From contig JAXRKP010000529.1 in NCBI GenBank assembly GCA_037039925.1, positions 177,501 to 241,500 on the forward strand: a DNA stretch of 64,000 nt. Reading direction: 5' to 3'. This DNA is from Doris montereyensis (lineage: Eukaryota > Mollusca > Gastropoda > Nudibranchia > Dorididae). A program made the translations under genes and the position numbers. The notes under the pieces are model-generated. The model had not been told where the DNA came from and did not search any database. It was given only the letters and a program-made list of their open reading frames with translations. Positions 26,130 to 60,270 of this stretch are shown piece after piece (the stretch's first letter is position 1; each line of letters begins with the position of its first letter).

Positions 26130-26443
26130 TCCTTCGTACTATGTTGGTTTGATACCTAGGTGCCTAATTCGATACCTTTCGCAATGTATTTGCATGTCTA
26201 CATTTTACGAGAACAGCGGCGTACAGTTTTGGGGTATCCTTGTCCATTTTTGGGCCTGCGTATTTCCTGTTGTATTAAATTCAGCTATTTGATTGCTCAA
26301 CAAGATTACCGGAAGCACGTGATTTGACGTCATAGGGATTCCTTCTTACTGCGTGAGGGAAATCGGCTCGGTGGCCTCTATTACTCCATCATTTTGTCTG
26401 TCTCCTTATTTCCCATATTTTATGATTTCTCAAAGTTTCCTCG
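26130..26443 (+). promoter_or_regulatory. Likely S6K 5' UTR / promoter-proximal DNA
   Basis: Directly upstream of the first coding exon, with mixed base composition between a long (GA)n array (25950-26125) and the start codon. It contains no TATA box that I can defend. The transcription start cannot be placed from sequence alone. Confidence 0.35.
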
Positions 26444-26449
26444 ATGTGA
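26444..26449 (+). promoter_or_regulatory. Start-stop element (minimal uORF) before S6K ATG
   Basis: ATGTGA occurs three bases before the S6K start codon, in the same frame (ATG TGA AAG ATG). Start-stop elements can stall scanning ribosomes and damp translation of the main ORF. The role here is inferred; the sequence is plain. Confidence 0.5.
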
Positions 26450-26452
26450 AAG

Positions 26453-47577
<21,125 letters not shown>

Positions 47578-47960
47578 TGACGTGGCCCGTAGGAAATAGG
47601 ACCCTTCCCCCTTCCCACCCCGTATTTATATTTATGCTTTAGACCAACTCTTGTATCATTCACTTGAATTAAGATTTTCTATGCATTTACGGCGACCTCT
47701 TTAAAATGTGTACAAAGGTGCCCTTATTGGAGGAGGTTTATTAGTAGAAAGTGCCTGTGTCTCTTATCCCCTGAACTGTTGAACTACTGCTTTAAAATGG
47801 ATCTCTGCCCGGCAGTAATATTGACATCTCAAGTTCAGGCTTTGTAAGGCAAATGTTCCTTTTGAACATATCGGTTTCAAAATCGCTGCTGTGATGTCTG
47901 TGGTCTGGTGATGGACTGAACCGCCTAGTGGACTAGAATTTTTAAATTTCGCTAGACCTG
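47578..47960 (+). other. Likely S6K 3' UTR start
   Basis: Directly follows the S6K stop codon. No convincing AATAAA lies within the first 300 bases, so the 3' end cannot be placed. Confidence 0.4.
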
Positions 47961-48120
47961 ACATAGTGTACTTGGGAAGACACTTAACACGGTTTTTCTT
48001 GCTTTGTCCGGGTGTGAATGGGTGCCAGATATAAGCAGGGAAGTCAACTGACGTGACAGACCATCTTCCCATCTAGCGGATGGCACTTTGCTTTTGGAAT
48101 TCAGCCTGTAAAGTTATCAT
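47890..48120 (+). mobile_element. SINE copy downstream of S6K
   Basis: ACTTGGGAAGACACTTAACA, TTTGTCCGGGTGTGAATGGG and TGCCAGATATAAGC match the core of the 23.4 kb SINE. The tRNA-like head is weak. Confidence 0.55.
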
Positions 48121-49580
48121 GTTCTGCAACAAGGGTATTTGTTTATCACATCATACCCCCCACCCCCCTCCCTCACAGTGTACATAGAATGAAATGTATG
48201 ATATGATACAAATGATAAATGAACTTGATTTGTGTAACATAAATTTCAGACCAGATTTGACCGCCTTTTCATCAGTGTCTTGTCTCAGGGGTACATTTGG
48301 AAGGCATGACATCCCAATAAAGCTATTCAGCTACTGGGAGATTGATAGATGCTTATCATTCTTATTGTATGTCTCCGCATGGAGAAGGGCTAGTCAATGC
48401 TTATTTATGTATAAAACAATGCGTCTCTGAACGTCTTCACCTGTATGTGTTAAACAAACAAAAAACAAAAGGAAGAACAACATTTGATATCAAACGTAAC
48501 TTATTTTCTGAAAAAAAACTGCATTTTAAATGTCAAGGAATCCTCCTAGAGAGATGAAAATTTTGTGAAAGTAGTTCTGATCTTTTGGATTCCAGTTTAA
48601 GGTGAAAGGCCAAAAAATTACTTCAGGGGAAAGCCCTTATATAATATCTCCTTATTCTTTTGCGTGGAAATAGCATTCATGGTGATATGTTGCATTGATT
48701 AGTGCATAATTCAGGATTTCTCTGCAATTACGCTTCATCATCATCAAACTATTCATATTTGAAATCCCATTTTCCTGAGTGCTGAAGGGGTGTTCATAAT
48801 TTGTGTGAATATATGTGTGTGTGTTTGTGTTGCATTTGCATGTGTATACTTAAATCTTGATTATGGCAGCCCGTGTATTTGCTCACTGAATATTTATTGA
48901 AGAGTAAGTGTGCAGTGAAACTTAATGCTACTGATGTTGACTGACAGATGTGATTTGTAGATTGGTTTGGCCATTGTTGATCTGATATGATATTCTTTTT
49001 GGTTATCCGGTGAATATGTTGCGAGAAGGAAATGTGAATATGTATCTAATCTCGTGTGTTTGCTCATGAAACAATCACGTTATATACTTTACTCTTTGAT
49101 TCAAGACTGAATAATCTCATTATTTCTTTTGGGTGAGAAATTTGGCACGAAGAAAAATAAAAAATCCCGATAAGAATACGCCATGTCTTGAAATATTGTA
49201 TATCCGTTTACTTATTGTATACTTAAAAGGAGAAGTATGTAGGAATACACACTGATATAGATTTAGTGAGCGCAACTTAACTATGGACAATTCCCCCCCC
49301 CCCTGAAAACTTGGATGCGATGATAGAGTGATTTGTGCTTAGAATTGAGGATGAGTAATCGTTACTGTGATATCAGTATCGTGTAAAAAACACATTGAAT
49401 GTGTACATTTTACTTAATCTGAAAAGCTTCGTGTTAACAGTAAGGGTAAAAGTATGAAAGAAAGAATCAATGAAAATATTGACGTTGCAAGAATTTCAAA
49501 ATTGCTGTTTGTAGATTGCTGCCTTTGAGGTGTCAGTTGGTTGTGAAAGTAAATGAGAGAATTCACTTAGAGAGATGTGC
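48120..49580. other. No recognised feature
   Basis: AT-rich DNA with a short C run (48158-48171) and a GT-rich spot (48812-48826). Could be S6K 3' UTR or intergenic. Confidence 0.45.
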
Positions 49581-49584
49581 ATTA

Positions 49585-49985
49585 GAATGCGTTCTTTCTT
49601 TCTTTCTTTTTCACTTCCCCTTCTACCATCCGGTGTATGGGTTTAGATGCCTGAAATGATCTTTCTCCAGGCTGCTTTGTCCTGATATTTTCTGTTTCCT
49701 CATGTGAAGGTTCAATTTCTTTGCTTTAGAGCCTCTTTTGTATCTTCTTCCCACTTTCTCAGAGGTCTGCCTTTTGAGTCTTTTACCTTGAGTTTTAGCA
49801 CTGTATACTGATTTAGGTATTCTCTTATCATTCGTTCTGTTTACATGCTCAAACCGTTTGAGTAGATTTATTTGTATCTTAATTTTTATGCCCTTTGTTT
49901 TGGTTCTTATTGTTGTTTCCTGATTTTGTCTCTTTTAGTTTTCCCTACTACTCTTCTGAGAATGCATGAACTCTGAATGAACACT
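49585..49985 (-). mobile_element. LINE 3' end, same family as 4810-7965
   Basis: The reverse complement matches 7590-7965: AGAAGAGTAGTAGGGAAAAC, AACAGAACGAATGATAAGAG, GGTAAAAGACTCAAAAGGCA, then GAAAGAAAGAAAG as tail at 49589-49605. Highly similar but frameshifted. Confidence 0.8.
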
Positions 49986-50002
49986 TTATATTTTCTGACT
50001 TT

Positions 50003-50092
50003 GTTTGAGAACTTGAAAAGGATGATGACAGCAAAGACCAATGTAATGTTTGAGAACTTGAAAAGGATGATGACAGCAAAGACCAATGTAAA
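50003..50092. repeat. 45-bp tandem duplication
   Basis: GTTTGAGAACTTGAAAAGGA, then TGATGACAGCAAAGACCAAT and GTAAT occur twice with almost no difference. Confidence 0.97.
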
Positions 50093-50751
50093 GTGTGTCA
50101 GCACGTTATGATATGAGGCTGAAGTCTGATCCTGGACTCTCCGGTTGACTTTAGACCAACACCTTTTCGGATGCTCACTTTCGAAATCATCCATGCATTG
50201 CAAGACCACAAGTTATTAGATTTGTTTCGTTAAATATCCTGTATTCATAATTTTTTAGGGGCACACACAGTTGATTAATTCTATTATGAAGGTGACGACA
50301 TGTCTCGTATTTAAAGTCTTAAATGTTGTTTGGACAATGCAGCAATTTTCCGGTCGAGTAAGCAGCCCCTTCTGGCTGTTAACACTTATTGAATGTTGTG
50401 TGGCCCTGTGCCCGCCCACGACAAGGGTAACAGTCATTGTCCCTGATTAATAGTAGAATAGTAGACCCAGTTGGAGAACTTTTTGTTATCATTTGAGAAA
50501 CGGTTTAAACCATTGGGATACAAGAAAGAGTAAACTCAAGCTTCTGCACATTCTTTTCAACCTGTCATCATCTCAAGAGTTATTAAATGACCATTCTCTG
50601 TTTTCTAAGGTTAGGTAGATTGATTAAAATGATTGAAAAATTGTCGTTTTCATGTTTTGGAGAAATCTAAGATTTTCATAAACTGTTTTAGCTAGTTATC
50701 TATTTGTAGTTTTATGTTCTATTTATTCCCATCCATGACCATTTAGTGAGT

Positions 50752-50875
50752 TGCTGCTGGTAGGGCGTTCTTTTTCGCTCTTTCACATATTTCATCTTGC
50801 TGTTTCGTCTTAATTCATCCTGAGACCATTGTAAATGGTGCGCAGGGTAAATTTCAATGGAATAAAATGAAATAA
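50752..50875 (+). repeat. AATTCACCC-family repeat
   Basis: TTTCATCTTGCTGTTTCGTC, TTAATTCATCCTGAGACCAT and CAGGGTAAATTTCAATGGAA match the family. Confidence 0.65.
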
Positions 50876-51600
50876 TTCATGGTTTTTAAAAATTAAGATA
50901 TTTTTTTTGAAGGGAAGGTTTGGTTATAAATAACATTACACTTTATGCGTCATGAAAAAGTCATAGCTTGTATGTGGCTCATAAATGTAGGAATTAGCAT
51001 GCGACAGACCTTTTTTTTTTCAAGGACGTGACGATCCAGAATTTAACGCTTCTTCCAATGCTTCCATTGCACGGCCATGGGAAAACGAGGAAAAAGAAAA
51101 ATGTGTAAAAGAACTTAATTATTGAGTTGTTTTGTTTTCATTGTTATTTTTTCTTTTCCCTTCTAACTGTTGTCCACGGTGGACATCTAGAGTAACTGAT
51201 CGGTAGACTGAAAAAATCCAAAAGGCGGAATATTGCTTCGACTTTGTATGAAGTAAAGGCTAGTGATTTGGATAATGTAAATCTAAAATCTCAGGGAAAT
51301 TGACTCCTTTTGTCTGTGTGTGCGTTTATTGCTGTGTGGGCAGTTTCTACCTCCATTTTGATATTTATGAATGTGTATGGTATTACGGGATTGTAGGTCG
51401 GCAGCGTTTTGCCTGCAACTTAATCCATAGACAAAAGCGGTGTTAATAAGTGCCTTATAAGAGTTTCTTTTTTCTTTCCTTTTCATGCTCAGCTTATTGG
51501 CTTTAGTTTTTGCCTGTTGTGTTTCTAGTCCTGTACAGACAGACCACCAGTTAGATCGCTGTGCATGATGGACTGGATCTTTGTCTTCTTGCTGTCTGTC
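50876..51600. other. No recognised feature
   Basis: The 107-aa frame at 51283-51606 (minus) has a small resemblance to LINE C-terminal sequence (MKRKEKRN region) but not enough to call. Confidence 0.35.
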
Positions 51601-51680
51601 ATCCATTTTCTGTCTGTATGTCCACCTCTCTGTCTATTTGTCTGTCTGTCTCCCTCTCCCTATTTGTTTGTGTGTGTCTT

Positions 51681-51925
<245 letters not shown>

Positions 51926-51964
51926 TTTTTCTTTCCCTTTCTCTCCATTTCTCTCCTGCTCTTC

Positions 51965-52110
51965 CTTGGGTGGTTGGAGGATTCTACTGATGGGTCCTAT
52001 TTCTTTCCTTTTACTCTTTGACCTGTTCTTTATCTTGCTGTTTCCTTTAAATTCACCCTCATCACCGCATATGATAGACAGGGTAAATTTCAATGCAGCA
52101 ACACCCCTTG
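51965..52110 (+). repeat. AATTCACCC-family repeat next to (CT)n
   Basis: TTTCTTTCCTTTTACTCTTT, TATCTTGCTGTTTCCTTTAA, ATTCACCCTCATCACC and GACAGGGTAAATTTCAATGC; the fullest copy of the family in the window. Confidence 0.7.
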
Positions 52111-52739
52111 TAGAAGAGGAAGAAGAAGGTATGCACCTGTCTTATGTCATGTCAGAGAATGAAGTGAAGTTGTGTGTCAAATAAATCTCCTTAGGCACAT
52201 AGTGTAAAAAAAACACCCAAACAACCGGAGGACAGACAAAATAAGTCTTGTCCGTCATGTGCCGGCGTTCACCATGTTTGGAGCATCTGTTTAATTTTGC
52301 TGTTGGAGAAAAAAAAAGTCCAGTTGTGCTGTGCGTTTAAGTTAAGAACTTGTTATAAATAAAAAAATAAGAGCTATTTTTTTTTCTCCTTTTCTATTTT
52401 TTTGAAAAAAGGCAAAAAGATTTATTTTTCTTATTTGCTTTATATATAATTTTTTCTCTTCTGTTTGTTTCCTTTTTTCCTCAATCCCCCTTTTTCCCTA
52501 CTGTGTATTTTTCTGATCAGATCGTGTATCATCAGTTAGCCAACTTTAAATGGGACATTTGTGGACCGTCCCCAATCTATGTCTGGGTAACTCGTTTTAT
52601 TCTTTCTACATTACTTATCATCTCTACTTTATAAGTTTTCTCCGTCTCATGTTAGTCTCACCCTTATATATTATTATAGCTAGCTGCCTGTGTGCCCATA
52701 ACAGTTTTCCTCCGTTGTTGTTTTGATGCTTCTTTCCCC

Positions 52740-52742
52740 TGT

Positions 52743-52782
<40 letters not shown>
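52740..52782. repeat. (TA)n microsatellite
   Basis: About 17 TA units. Confidence 0.95.
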
Positions 52783-52799
52783 TTAAATATAATGTACGT

Positions 52800-54860
52800 A
52801 TGTAATGCAATCAACTATTATAATAAACCCAGAGAAAGACGTCTTTCAGTGGAAGGAAATTAGGGAACGAAGACTATTTTTGTCCTTTACCGCTTGCTTA
52901 TGCATTCGTTTTAGTATTACCTCAGAGAGAAACATTTTCAAGTTGTAGAAATAATCAACCAGTAAACGTTAGAAATTTTACAACGGATGTCTTTGAGGAC
53001 TCTATGGTGATAACTGTTTCTATGGACTAAACAGGACATTCCCTTAGTTAGCTTACAAAATTAGAACCGACCCTCTGGGTCAATCTAAAGTTAATATGTT
53101 AAATCTACACCATTGATTTCTTTGTAGCTTGAATTTTAAATAAATATAGTTACGAATGACTTATAAAGAAGGAAAAATTGTAACAAATTATTGATATAGT
53201 TGGGAAGAAAGTGTATTATTATATATCGCAATTCACAGTCCTTTGGCACAGTTTTTATATGGCATTTAGCACAGCCTCGTGACATTATTGGCTAGGTACA
53301 GTCATTTTGCTTTGTGAGCACATCAACGCTTGGAGGGTGATCTTTGCTTTGAGTATGAAATGGCTTTCTTCTTTCTTTTCTTTGGTGGGATTTTTATTTC
53401 ATTTCTGTAATGTTTGTAACTCATTTATTCATTCATTTATTTGTTTTATCTTATCAAGTTAATTGATTTATATATTTGATTTGTTTATTTACTTATTTAT
53501 TATTTATGGGCGTCAATATGATACTTATCACCGTCATGCGATGGTCTTTGTTTTTAAAATTTTTCTCAAACCCCCTGGTTTCAGTTTTGTGTGTATGCAA
53601 TGCATTAAAAGGTTTTGTTCATATACCTCAGCTTGTCCTAGTCCTAGACACAACAGTGTACTTCTACCATAGCTTTTATTTTAGGAATCATTTTGCAGTC
53701 CATTCAAATTCCTGCTTTTTTGTGTGTGTTGACATTAGTACTATTAATAGCCATGCATGCTATTAATAGTCAGTCGTCTTGCCTTACGGCATGAACTCAA
53801 CTCAACTGTAGTCTCCTTGATCAGTTTTGTATCTTGAAAAAGGGGAACTGTTCCTTCATTTCCTATGGTTATGTACATTTTTCTGTTTTGTCTTTTGTGG
53901 TGTTGGGTTTTAATTTTCATTGTTAAGAGCATTTCCTTTATGAGGAGCCAAAACAAAGGAAAAAGAGGAAGAAGGACTGGGGGAGGAGGGGTATGCTTTT
54001 TTGTTTCTTCTTTATAATAGCTGGTTAACCCAATGACGGAGTCGGTATGTAAAATTTCGACCGTAATTACACTATGAATTTTTTACTTTAAAACTTTATC
54101 ATGATATTTGACATCTACACTGCTGTGTTTCATGTGTAAATGTACATTATAGTAAAATTTGTATGTATGGGTATCTTAAAATGCTGTAATTTCTACAAGC
54201 ATTTTGCTGATTATTTCATGCTGGGTATTGTCTGTACTCTATTAAACACTGTGCGCTCAAAGAACTGGTTTGAGAGAAGATCTTCCTCCCTTTAAGAGTA
54301 GCTCACTGTTTAGCCGTTACCATTTATAGGTCATGCATGCTATAGAAAGATTCATTCTAGAGGTTTCCAGTCCTAATTGTTCACAGTGATATGCTTCTGT
54401 GCATATTGATTAATGAGAAACAAGCAACCTCTCTCAAGTCTGAACATTCAAGAGAAATGCTAATTTAACCAAGAACAATCCCAATGTTTGTCAAATCTGG
54501 AGCCTTATTTTGCATTGTGCTCATCAAATTTTTGATTCTAAAAGTTGATCCTAAAAATGGATGTTTTTTTATATTATCAACATGTATCTTAAATCTGTGC
54601 AAGCCAAGAGACATAAATCTGTGTTGGCTTAATTTGTTTCAGTTCTTGATATCAAAGGGTTTGTAGTATTATGAAACTTTCATTGCTCCCAGGATTATCA
54701 TGAATCTTTTTGAATTTGGGAGATAATTCGTTTTAAAAAAACATTTCTTTTCTCTCTTGTTGTCATTTTCATTTGTTTTCTTCTCGGAAAATGGCAGTGG
54801 GTATTTTGAAGTACATTGTGTACATAAATATTTATTATATTCATAATTACCTCTGTTCAA
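52800..54860. other. No recognised feature
   Basis: AT-rich DNA. A short ATTTATTTA stretch at 53420-53505 and short frames without similarity. Nothing supports a gene. Confidence 0.45.
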
Positions 54861-54948
54861 CTCTTAACCCTTTGAACACTCATGCCTCAGCCCTTAAAAA
54901 TCCCTGTCCCTGGTCCCCCAACCAAAATGGCCATTTTGATAGATAGTA

Positions 54949-55290
54949 CTAAAGAGGACAGAAGCATAAAACAAGCACAACAATGATGGAAGGGAAGTAA
55001 ATATAAATGTCACAGAATGTTTTGCTGACCTTTATCTCCAGTATTGTTGCTACCTGTGCCAATTGCTCCAACTTGGTCCTTTTGATGCATGAGTAAACTC
55101 GGCACTCTATGCACTGGATCGAAGTCTTCACACGCTTGACAGGACAGTCTTTGTAGGCTGTATTTGGATTTGTTCTTATGAATTGCTGGTATTTCTTTTC
55201 ACAGACAACACAAACAGTGTTGGTACTGGCATTTTGTGGGAAAACTGGGTGGTGCATGCCCACATTTTCCAGGCGACGTGGCATTTTTGA
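54949..55290 (-). pseudogene. piggyBac transposase, C-terminal cysteine-rich domain
   Basis: Reads RLENVGMHHPVFPQN, then CVVCEKKYQQFIRTNP, DCPVKRVKTSIQCIECRVYS and CIKR. The spaced CxxC and CxxCxxxxC pairs are the RING/PHD-like cysteine domain that binds the element's ends. The final CxxxWH part is degraded. Confidence 0.8.
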
Positions 55291-55295
55291 TGGAA

Positions 55296-55742
55296 TTATT
55301 CCCTGCACTCTACTTTACTTACTCGCATATTGCCCACAAGCTGCATGCACAGAGGCACTAGGAAACTGTAGAAGATTTTTTCCCTGCTTACTGGCTTCCA
55401 TATTTTTCCATAATGATAGTCAGGCTTTGCCGTCTTCACCTGCTCAGCTCTTCTGTTGGTTTCGTCATTGAGAGTGTTCCAAAATTCTTCATCCAAAAAT
55501 AAATAAATAAAATCTAGCTCACTGCAGTCATTTGTCAGATCATCAAGAGGCTCAGGCGACTCCCTCTTCTTGGGACACGCCCCCTCACCACTAGGCCCAG
55601 GTACAGGCTCTTCCTTAACTACATTTTGGTCTAAATCTAGATCTAGATCTACTTCTGCTTCATCATCGGACATGCTTTCAACGGCACTCACCGGATAATC
55701 TGCTTCAAAGTTTAATTTTTCCTCATCCGAATCAAGAATCAT
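55296..55742 (-). pseudogene. piggyBac transposase, N-terminal part
   Basis: The frame runs from an acidic N-terminus (DSDEEKLNFEADYP, SDDEAEVDLDLDLDQN) through PVPGPSGEG to EFWNTLNDETNRRAEQV and IWKPVSREKI, the usual entry to the DDE domain (family: DxIxETNRYAEQ...WKPVTxxEI). It ends MQLVGNMRVSKVECRE at the deletion point. Confidence 0.8.
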
Positions 55743-56069
55743 CGCCCTAACAGCTGACTCTGATAACCTAGTTTTACCTCTTTTACTCCCTGATGTTGAG
55801 GGTTCGTCAAACGCTCACTTCATCATGAAATTTTCACTAAAATCACCACAAAAATGACAAAGGGTGTTCAGGCTTTCTTTGTTTTACACCGAGGAAGCGA
55901 AAGTAGCGGGCAGATGCGACCTTTGATGACGACATAGAAGCACAAGTATGCAAGGTCACGAGTTCAGCCCGACGTACTGGTCAATAGTGTATTTGAGTCT
56001 GGAGAATTTTTCCCGGTGTACCGGGCAATAGTGTTCAAAGGGTTAATAGAGTAAAGCAAAGAATTAATC

Positions 56070-56610
56070 TGCATATAAATTAAGCTCTTGTAGCCGAGTG
56101 GTGTGGACATTTTTCTTTTCAACGTTTGAAATTACGGAAAGTAGTCTCTCTATTTGAATTTACTGTGTGACTTTCAATGTCCATGTATTATTACCGCATG
56201 ATCACATTCCGTTAACTTTGCATGATTTTTTCTGATTGTCGCAGTGTACTGTGGTCAACTCGTGTTTTGTCTGAGAATTTGATAAAAACGCGTTGAAATT
56301 CTTTTTGAGTATAAAAGGATTATAATATCAAATTAAGAAACCCCCTGGCGGTTTTTCTATTTCTGATGTTGTAAGAATATATAGTCAGAAGTATAGTATT
56401 TTTCTTCTTCATCGTACACAAAATCTCATGGTGGCTAAAGAAGTCAAAACGTGAAAGTTTCAGTGTAAATTTCCGCATGGGGATGTAATATAACCATTTG
56501 CTTTGGATTGTTCTCAATAGATCCTCACCATAGTGACCCAGATCATTTTTATTTCATATTTATATTGAAGAAAGTTGGCTCTTTTTTCCCCACTGACCTT
56601 CCCATCCTAA
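56070..56610. other. No recognised feature
   Basis: AT-rich DNA to the G run at 56615-56627. No gene seen. Confidence 0.4.
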
Positions 56611-56627
56611 CTAGAGGGGGGGGGGGG

Positions 56628-56760
56628 CGGGTGATGGTGGTAGGTGTCATAGTCATACTTTTTTTATTTCCTTCTTTCAGTTATCTTTCATCTTGCTGTT
56701 TCCTCTTAATTCACCCTGAGATCACCCCAATGGTGGACAGGGTAAATTTTCAAGGAAGAG
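56628..56760 (+). repeat. AATTCACCC-family repeat
   Basis: TTTCATCTTGCTGTTTCCTC, TTAATTCACCCTGAGATCAC, CCCAATGGTGGACAGGGTAA: the copy closest to the apparent consensus. Confidence 0.7.
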
Positions 56761-56769
56761 AGAAATAAA

Positions 56770-58785
56770 TAAACAAGCAAACCTAACTAGATGACCCTTG
56801 TATGACACTAGGGGCATAGAAGGAAATTATGTTAGTTTGGTGTTCGTTTTATGTCGATAGGATAAGGGAACCCCCCCCCAAAAAAAAAAAAAGAAGAAGA
56901 AAAGAAGCTTCAGTTATGATTGTCTGGATGCGTTATCTCATTATCTTGTTTCTTGTTATGTCTGTCTTCTTTCGTAAGTCTGGGTTGAATGGCTTAGTTA
57001 CATCCTAGTGGTTATGTTTTTAAGTTTGATTTATTACAATAATGACATGCCCTCTCCCTCCCCCACCTTGGATTCTATGTATGTGTGTGCTACTTTTTGT
57101 CTCCTAGCAGCATAATTTTGTCAATGTCAGAGATTTAACATTCACAATCTAGTATGAGCATTCCTACTATCAGCATCAGATAATGGCATGGATTATTTCG
57201 ATAACGTAAAAGTAAACTTATGATTGTGCATGTATATGATATATATATAATGTTTACATACATAGATGTGAAACAGAGACATAGTAACATTTTCCATTTT
57301 CAAGTAACAATTGTTCCTCAAATATGATGTATATACTTCACCATGGACGTGTTTGCCTTCAGTTTTTTAAATGTCTTTTTGTCTTTTAAAAAATATTTAG
57401 ATCTCATTGAAATGAACCATGTCACATATCAAATGTTTGTACAATGATTGAAAAGAATGTGTGCTTGCAGTGTGATGCTTAAAGTCTTCCATAAATTTTG
57501 ATAAAATTAAATTTCCATTTTAAACGCGTTGGTTAAGCCTTACATCATATACACTTTTTTATAAACAAACTTATCCTCAATAATTAGAGGTTTTAGGGGG
57601 AAAAGTACCAAAAATGGGTCAAGTCTGGATCTATGAAGATTTAAGGACTGGAAAAAAAAAATTCACGGAGCCAGTAGAAGACATAATGGTAAAAGAAATA
57701 ATTCTAGAAATCAAGTAAAGTCATCCTTTTGATAAATCACCACTTTTCAACATGTCGAAGATTGCACTTCGCCTTAGTGAGTGATCAAAGTGTTAATTTA
57801 ATACACAAACCAGTTTGGTCGTCCTTTCTGGTGGGTGTCCAGCAAGGTCATTTTTATAGACAACTGTGACTGTGAGCCATTGTTGATGATTTCCAAAGTA
57901 AAATATCTCAAAATGAGGCTAAAGCTTCGTATTTCTCACTTTGCAAATAAATTCTTCATATACTTTTCCCCTATTTTTGGCATCGGAAGGTTTGTTTCGT
58001 TTCCAAGGTAGAATTATTTCCCTTTGAAAGGTAGGAAATTTTAAATTCGATTTCTTGCTGGCCGCCACCCACTTTCTTTGCTTCCCCGTTGTGTGCCATA
58101 CAGCTTAGTGCCGCGGACCGTCCAAACTTTCTACAGCCTTCATACGCGGCCTATTATTTTATGTTTCCATTTGGGTTTTTTTTTTTTCACTTTCAATAAG
58201 ATATTCGTGTTCAAGATCTGAACTAAAGTGTATTTCTTCACCCAAGGAACGTACACGTGTGTGTTTCAAAGTTGTCCACATTATTATATGTGTTAACTTT
58301 TGTAGCTGTGTGTGTGTGTGTGTGTTGAGCAGTTTAGCCTGTCCTTACTGTTAATGCTGACAGTCACATACAACATCTCACAGCCAGGGCTGGGATATGT
58401 TTGTCTATCTGTCTATGATTTTGTCATGAGTAGCATCGTCTTTTGTATTCTGCTCTTTAATACTTGGTCATGGTTTTAGTAATTAAAATGTAAGGAAATT
58501 ATATAAATTGAAATCTATATTTTAAAAAATATACCATGTTAATCTTATTTGAAATGTCTTTTATTATGATCATCATCACCATCATCATTGTGATCGACCA
58601 TTATGTATGATTGATAATATGAACATTATCTCCATAACAATCTACCATTATGGCATCATCATGATTTTGATTATTACAATATTTTTGATTTAGCCTAGTC
58701 ATGTTTTGTCAGCACCACATTTTTTTCCAGTAAGATATTAACCAATCCCCAGCCCTACACACACACTGTTGTGATATCCGTAGAA
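56770..58785. other. No recognised feature
   Basis: AT-rich. Contains A/C runs (56872-56891), a (TG)n run (58308-58326) and an ATC/ATT cluster (58563-58680). No gene seen. Confidence 0.45.
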
Positions 58786-58792
58786 ATTTACA

Positions 58793-59045
58793 TGAGTCAG
58801 GCACTCAGTCATCCAGAGGCAAGGTGTCCACCTCTTAACCCAAAGGTCGTGGGTTTCAGCCCCAATGACGGCTGACAAATTTTATTGATTTTTTTCAAGT
58901 AAAACCCCATGGTCCAGGTAGATGGATCAACAAGTAGTCCCATCGGAGACGGACAATAAAAAAGAGGCAGTCCGTGCGAAAACAATTAAAAACCTACCAA
59001 AAAAAAACCGAGATCAACTTAGATGTGGATGTGGGTAAATCAAAT
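58793..59045 (+). mobile_element. SINE (GATCACCTT family)
   Basis: Head CAGAGGCAAGGTGTCCACC with GGTCGTGGGTTTCAGCCCC, body GTCCAGGTAGATGGATCAAC, GTCCCATCGGAGACGGACA, GAGATCAACTTAGATGTGG, GGGTAAATC; then a run of about 22 C (59047-59068). The GTTAAAGATCCC part is deleted. Confidence 0.7.
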
Positions 59046-59918
59046 ACCCCCCCCCCCCCCCCCCCCCCTGTTTGCATACGTGGAAAATTTCTAAGAGTTG
59101 CAGCAGAGTCATCTTTATTATGTAAAACACCATTTAGAGTTGGTTGGGATTTTCTTGTTTGCTTTAGTTTCACTCCTTTGTTTTATATTTGTTATAGTAG
59201 CAGTAGATATAGATGCACCCTGATTCTCATAATTCCTTGTGTTTGGAGTTATAGATCATATTATTTACTTTATGATATCAGTATAAATGCATGTGATTGA
59301 AATTAAGTTAAAGAAAAAAGGAGAAGAAGAAATGACACTGTTGTAGACAGTGATGAATTACTTATATTATGTGTAATTTCAAATTTTCAACATTGAATTT
59401 TTTGATTGATTGATATGAAATGTCCTAGGAATTGGTATTCTGATCATTTGACGCCACGTTTCTCCGTCTGTTAGTGTTATATAACGAAAACAAAAGTGAG
59501 GCCCTATCGGTCGATATGAATTCTGTCCCCACCTCCCCCCCCTCCCTCCCCCCTATTTTTCTGTCATGTATAACATGTATGCTTTTTCTTTTGTTTCTCT
59601 TTCAAGTTCCCAGTTTGTTTTTTTCCCTTAAACTTTATGTATGTAATGTATTTTTGTGTCTTATCAATTCTTCTTATTGGCATTGACATAGGCTGATGCA
59701 GGGATTGCCAGGGGCTTAAAAAACTATGCCAAAGATGCCAACAGCATTATAAATTATTTGTCATGATTTTGTTTCCTCATATCTTTGTATCGATATTGAT
59801 ATTAAGGATGGTATTGTATTCCTTTCATCTGCCTGAAATTTGAATCATGACATGCGTTGTTATCGACCTTGCCAGCTTTGATTTTGATGTCTTTGAAATC
59901 AGAATTGGCACCTTAATT

Positions 59919-60270
59919 CAGGGCTCGTAGCACTATGAAAACTCATAGAATTTCCTAGAAAGAACTTCCCACCTCATTTCCTAGAATTTCCTATATAAAA
60001 ATTATTTTTTTTTTCCTAGAAACATTTAGAATTCCAACTCATCATTGACTCGGTCTGACACTAGTGACACTCTCTTTTTTGGCTGTTAAGACAATTGTGT
60101 TGATTCTCACTAAATTTTCGTTTCAAATTCTGAGTGATATATTTTTGATCTCTTCAAATTTTAAGCTAAAAAATAGTAAAAAGTAGTAGAGTTCTTAGAA
60201 AATCTCACAGAAAAAACCTCTTAGAATCTCATAAAAAATTTTGATTGTTAGGTGCTATTAGTGTTGCCCG
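59919..60270. mobile_element. hAT-like MITE, second copy
   Basis: Starts CAGGGCTCGTAGCACTATGA, followed by TTTCCTAGAA runs; the right side AGGTGCTATTAGTGTTGCCC is a weak inverted match. Same family as 36270-36906, without the SINE. Confidence 0.5.

Larger units (their letters stand above)
54868..56042 (-). mobile_element. Internally deleted piggyBac element with TTAA duplications
   Basis: Ends CCCTTTGAACACTCATGCC and GGCAATAGTGTTCAAAGGG are inverted repeats, each flanked by TTAA (54864-54867 and 56043-56046), the diagnostic piggyBac target site. Inside, the minus strand encodes the transposase N-terminus and C-terminal zinc-finger region but lacks the catalytic core. Length 1175 bp against about 2.3-2.5 kb for autonomous relatives. 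Confidence 0.92.

Noticed and set aside
26353..26452. Upstream extension of the S6K frame as a longer N-terminus
   Set aside because: The open frame there (MREIGSVASI...) is not the frame of MAGVFD. The MAGVFD frame has TGA two codons upstream of its ATG.
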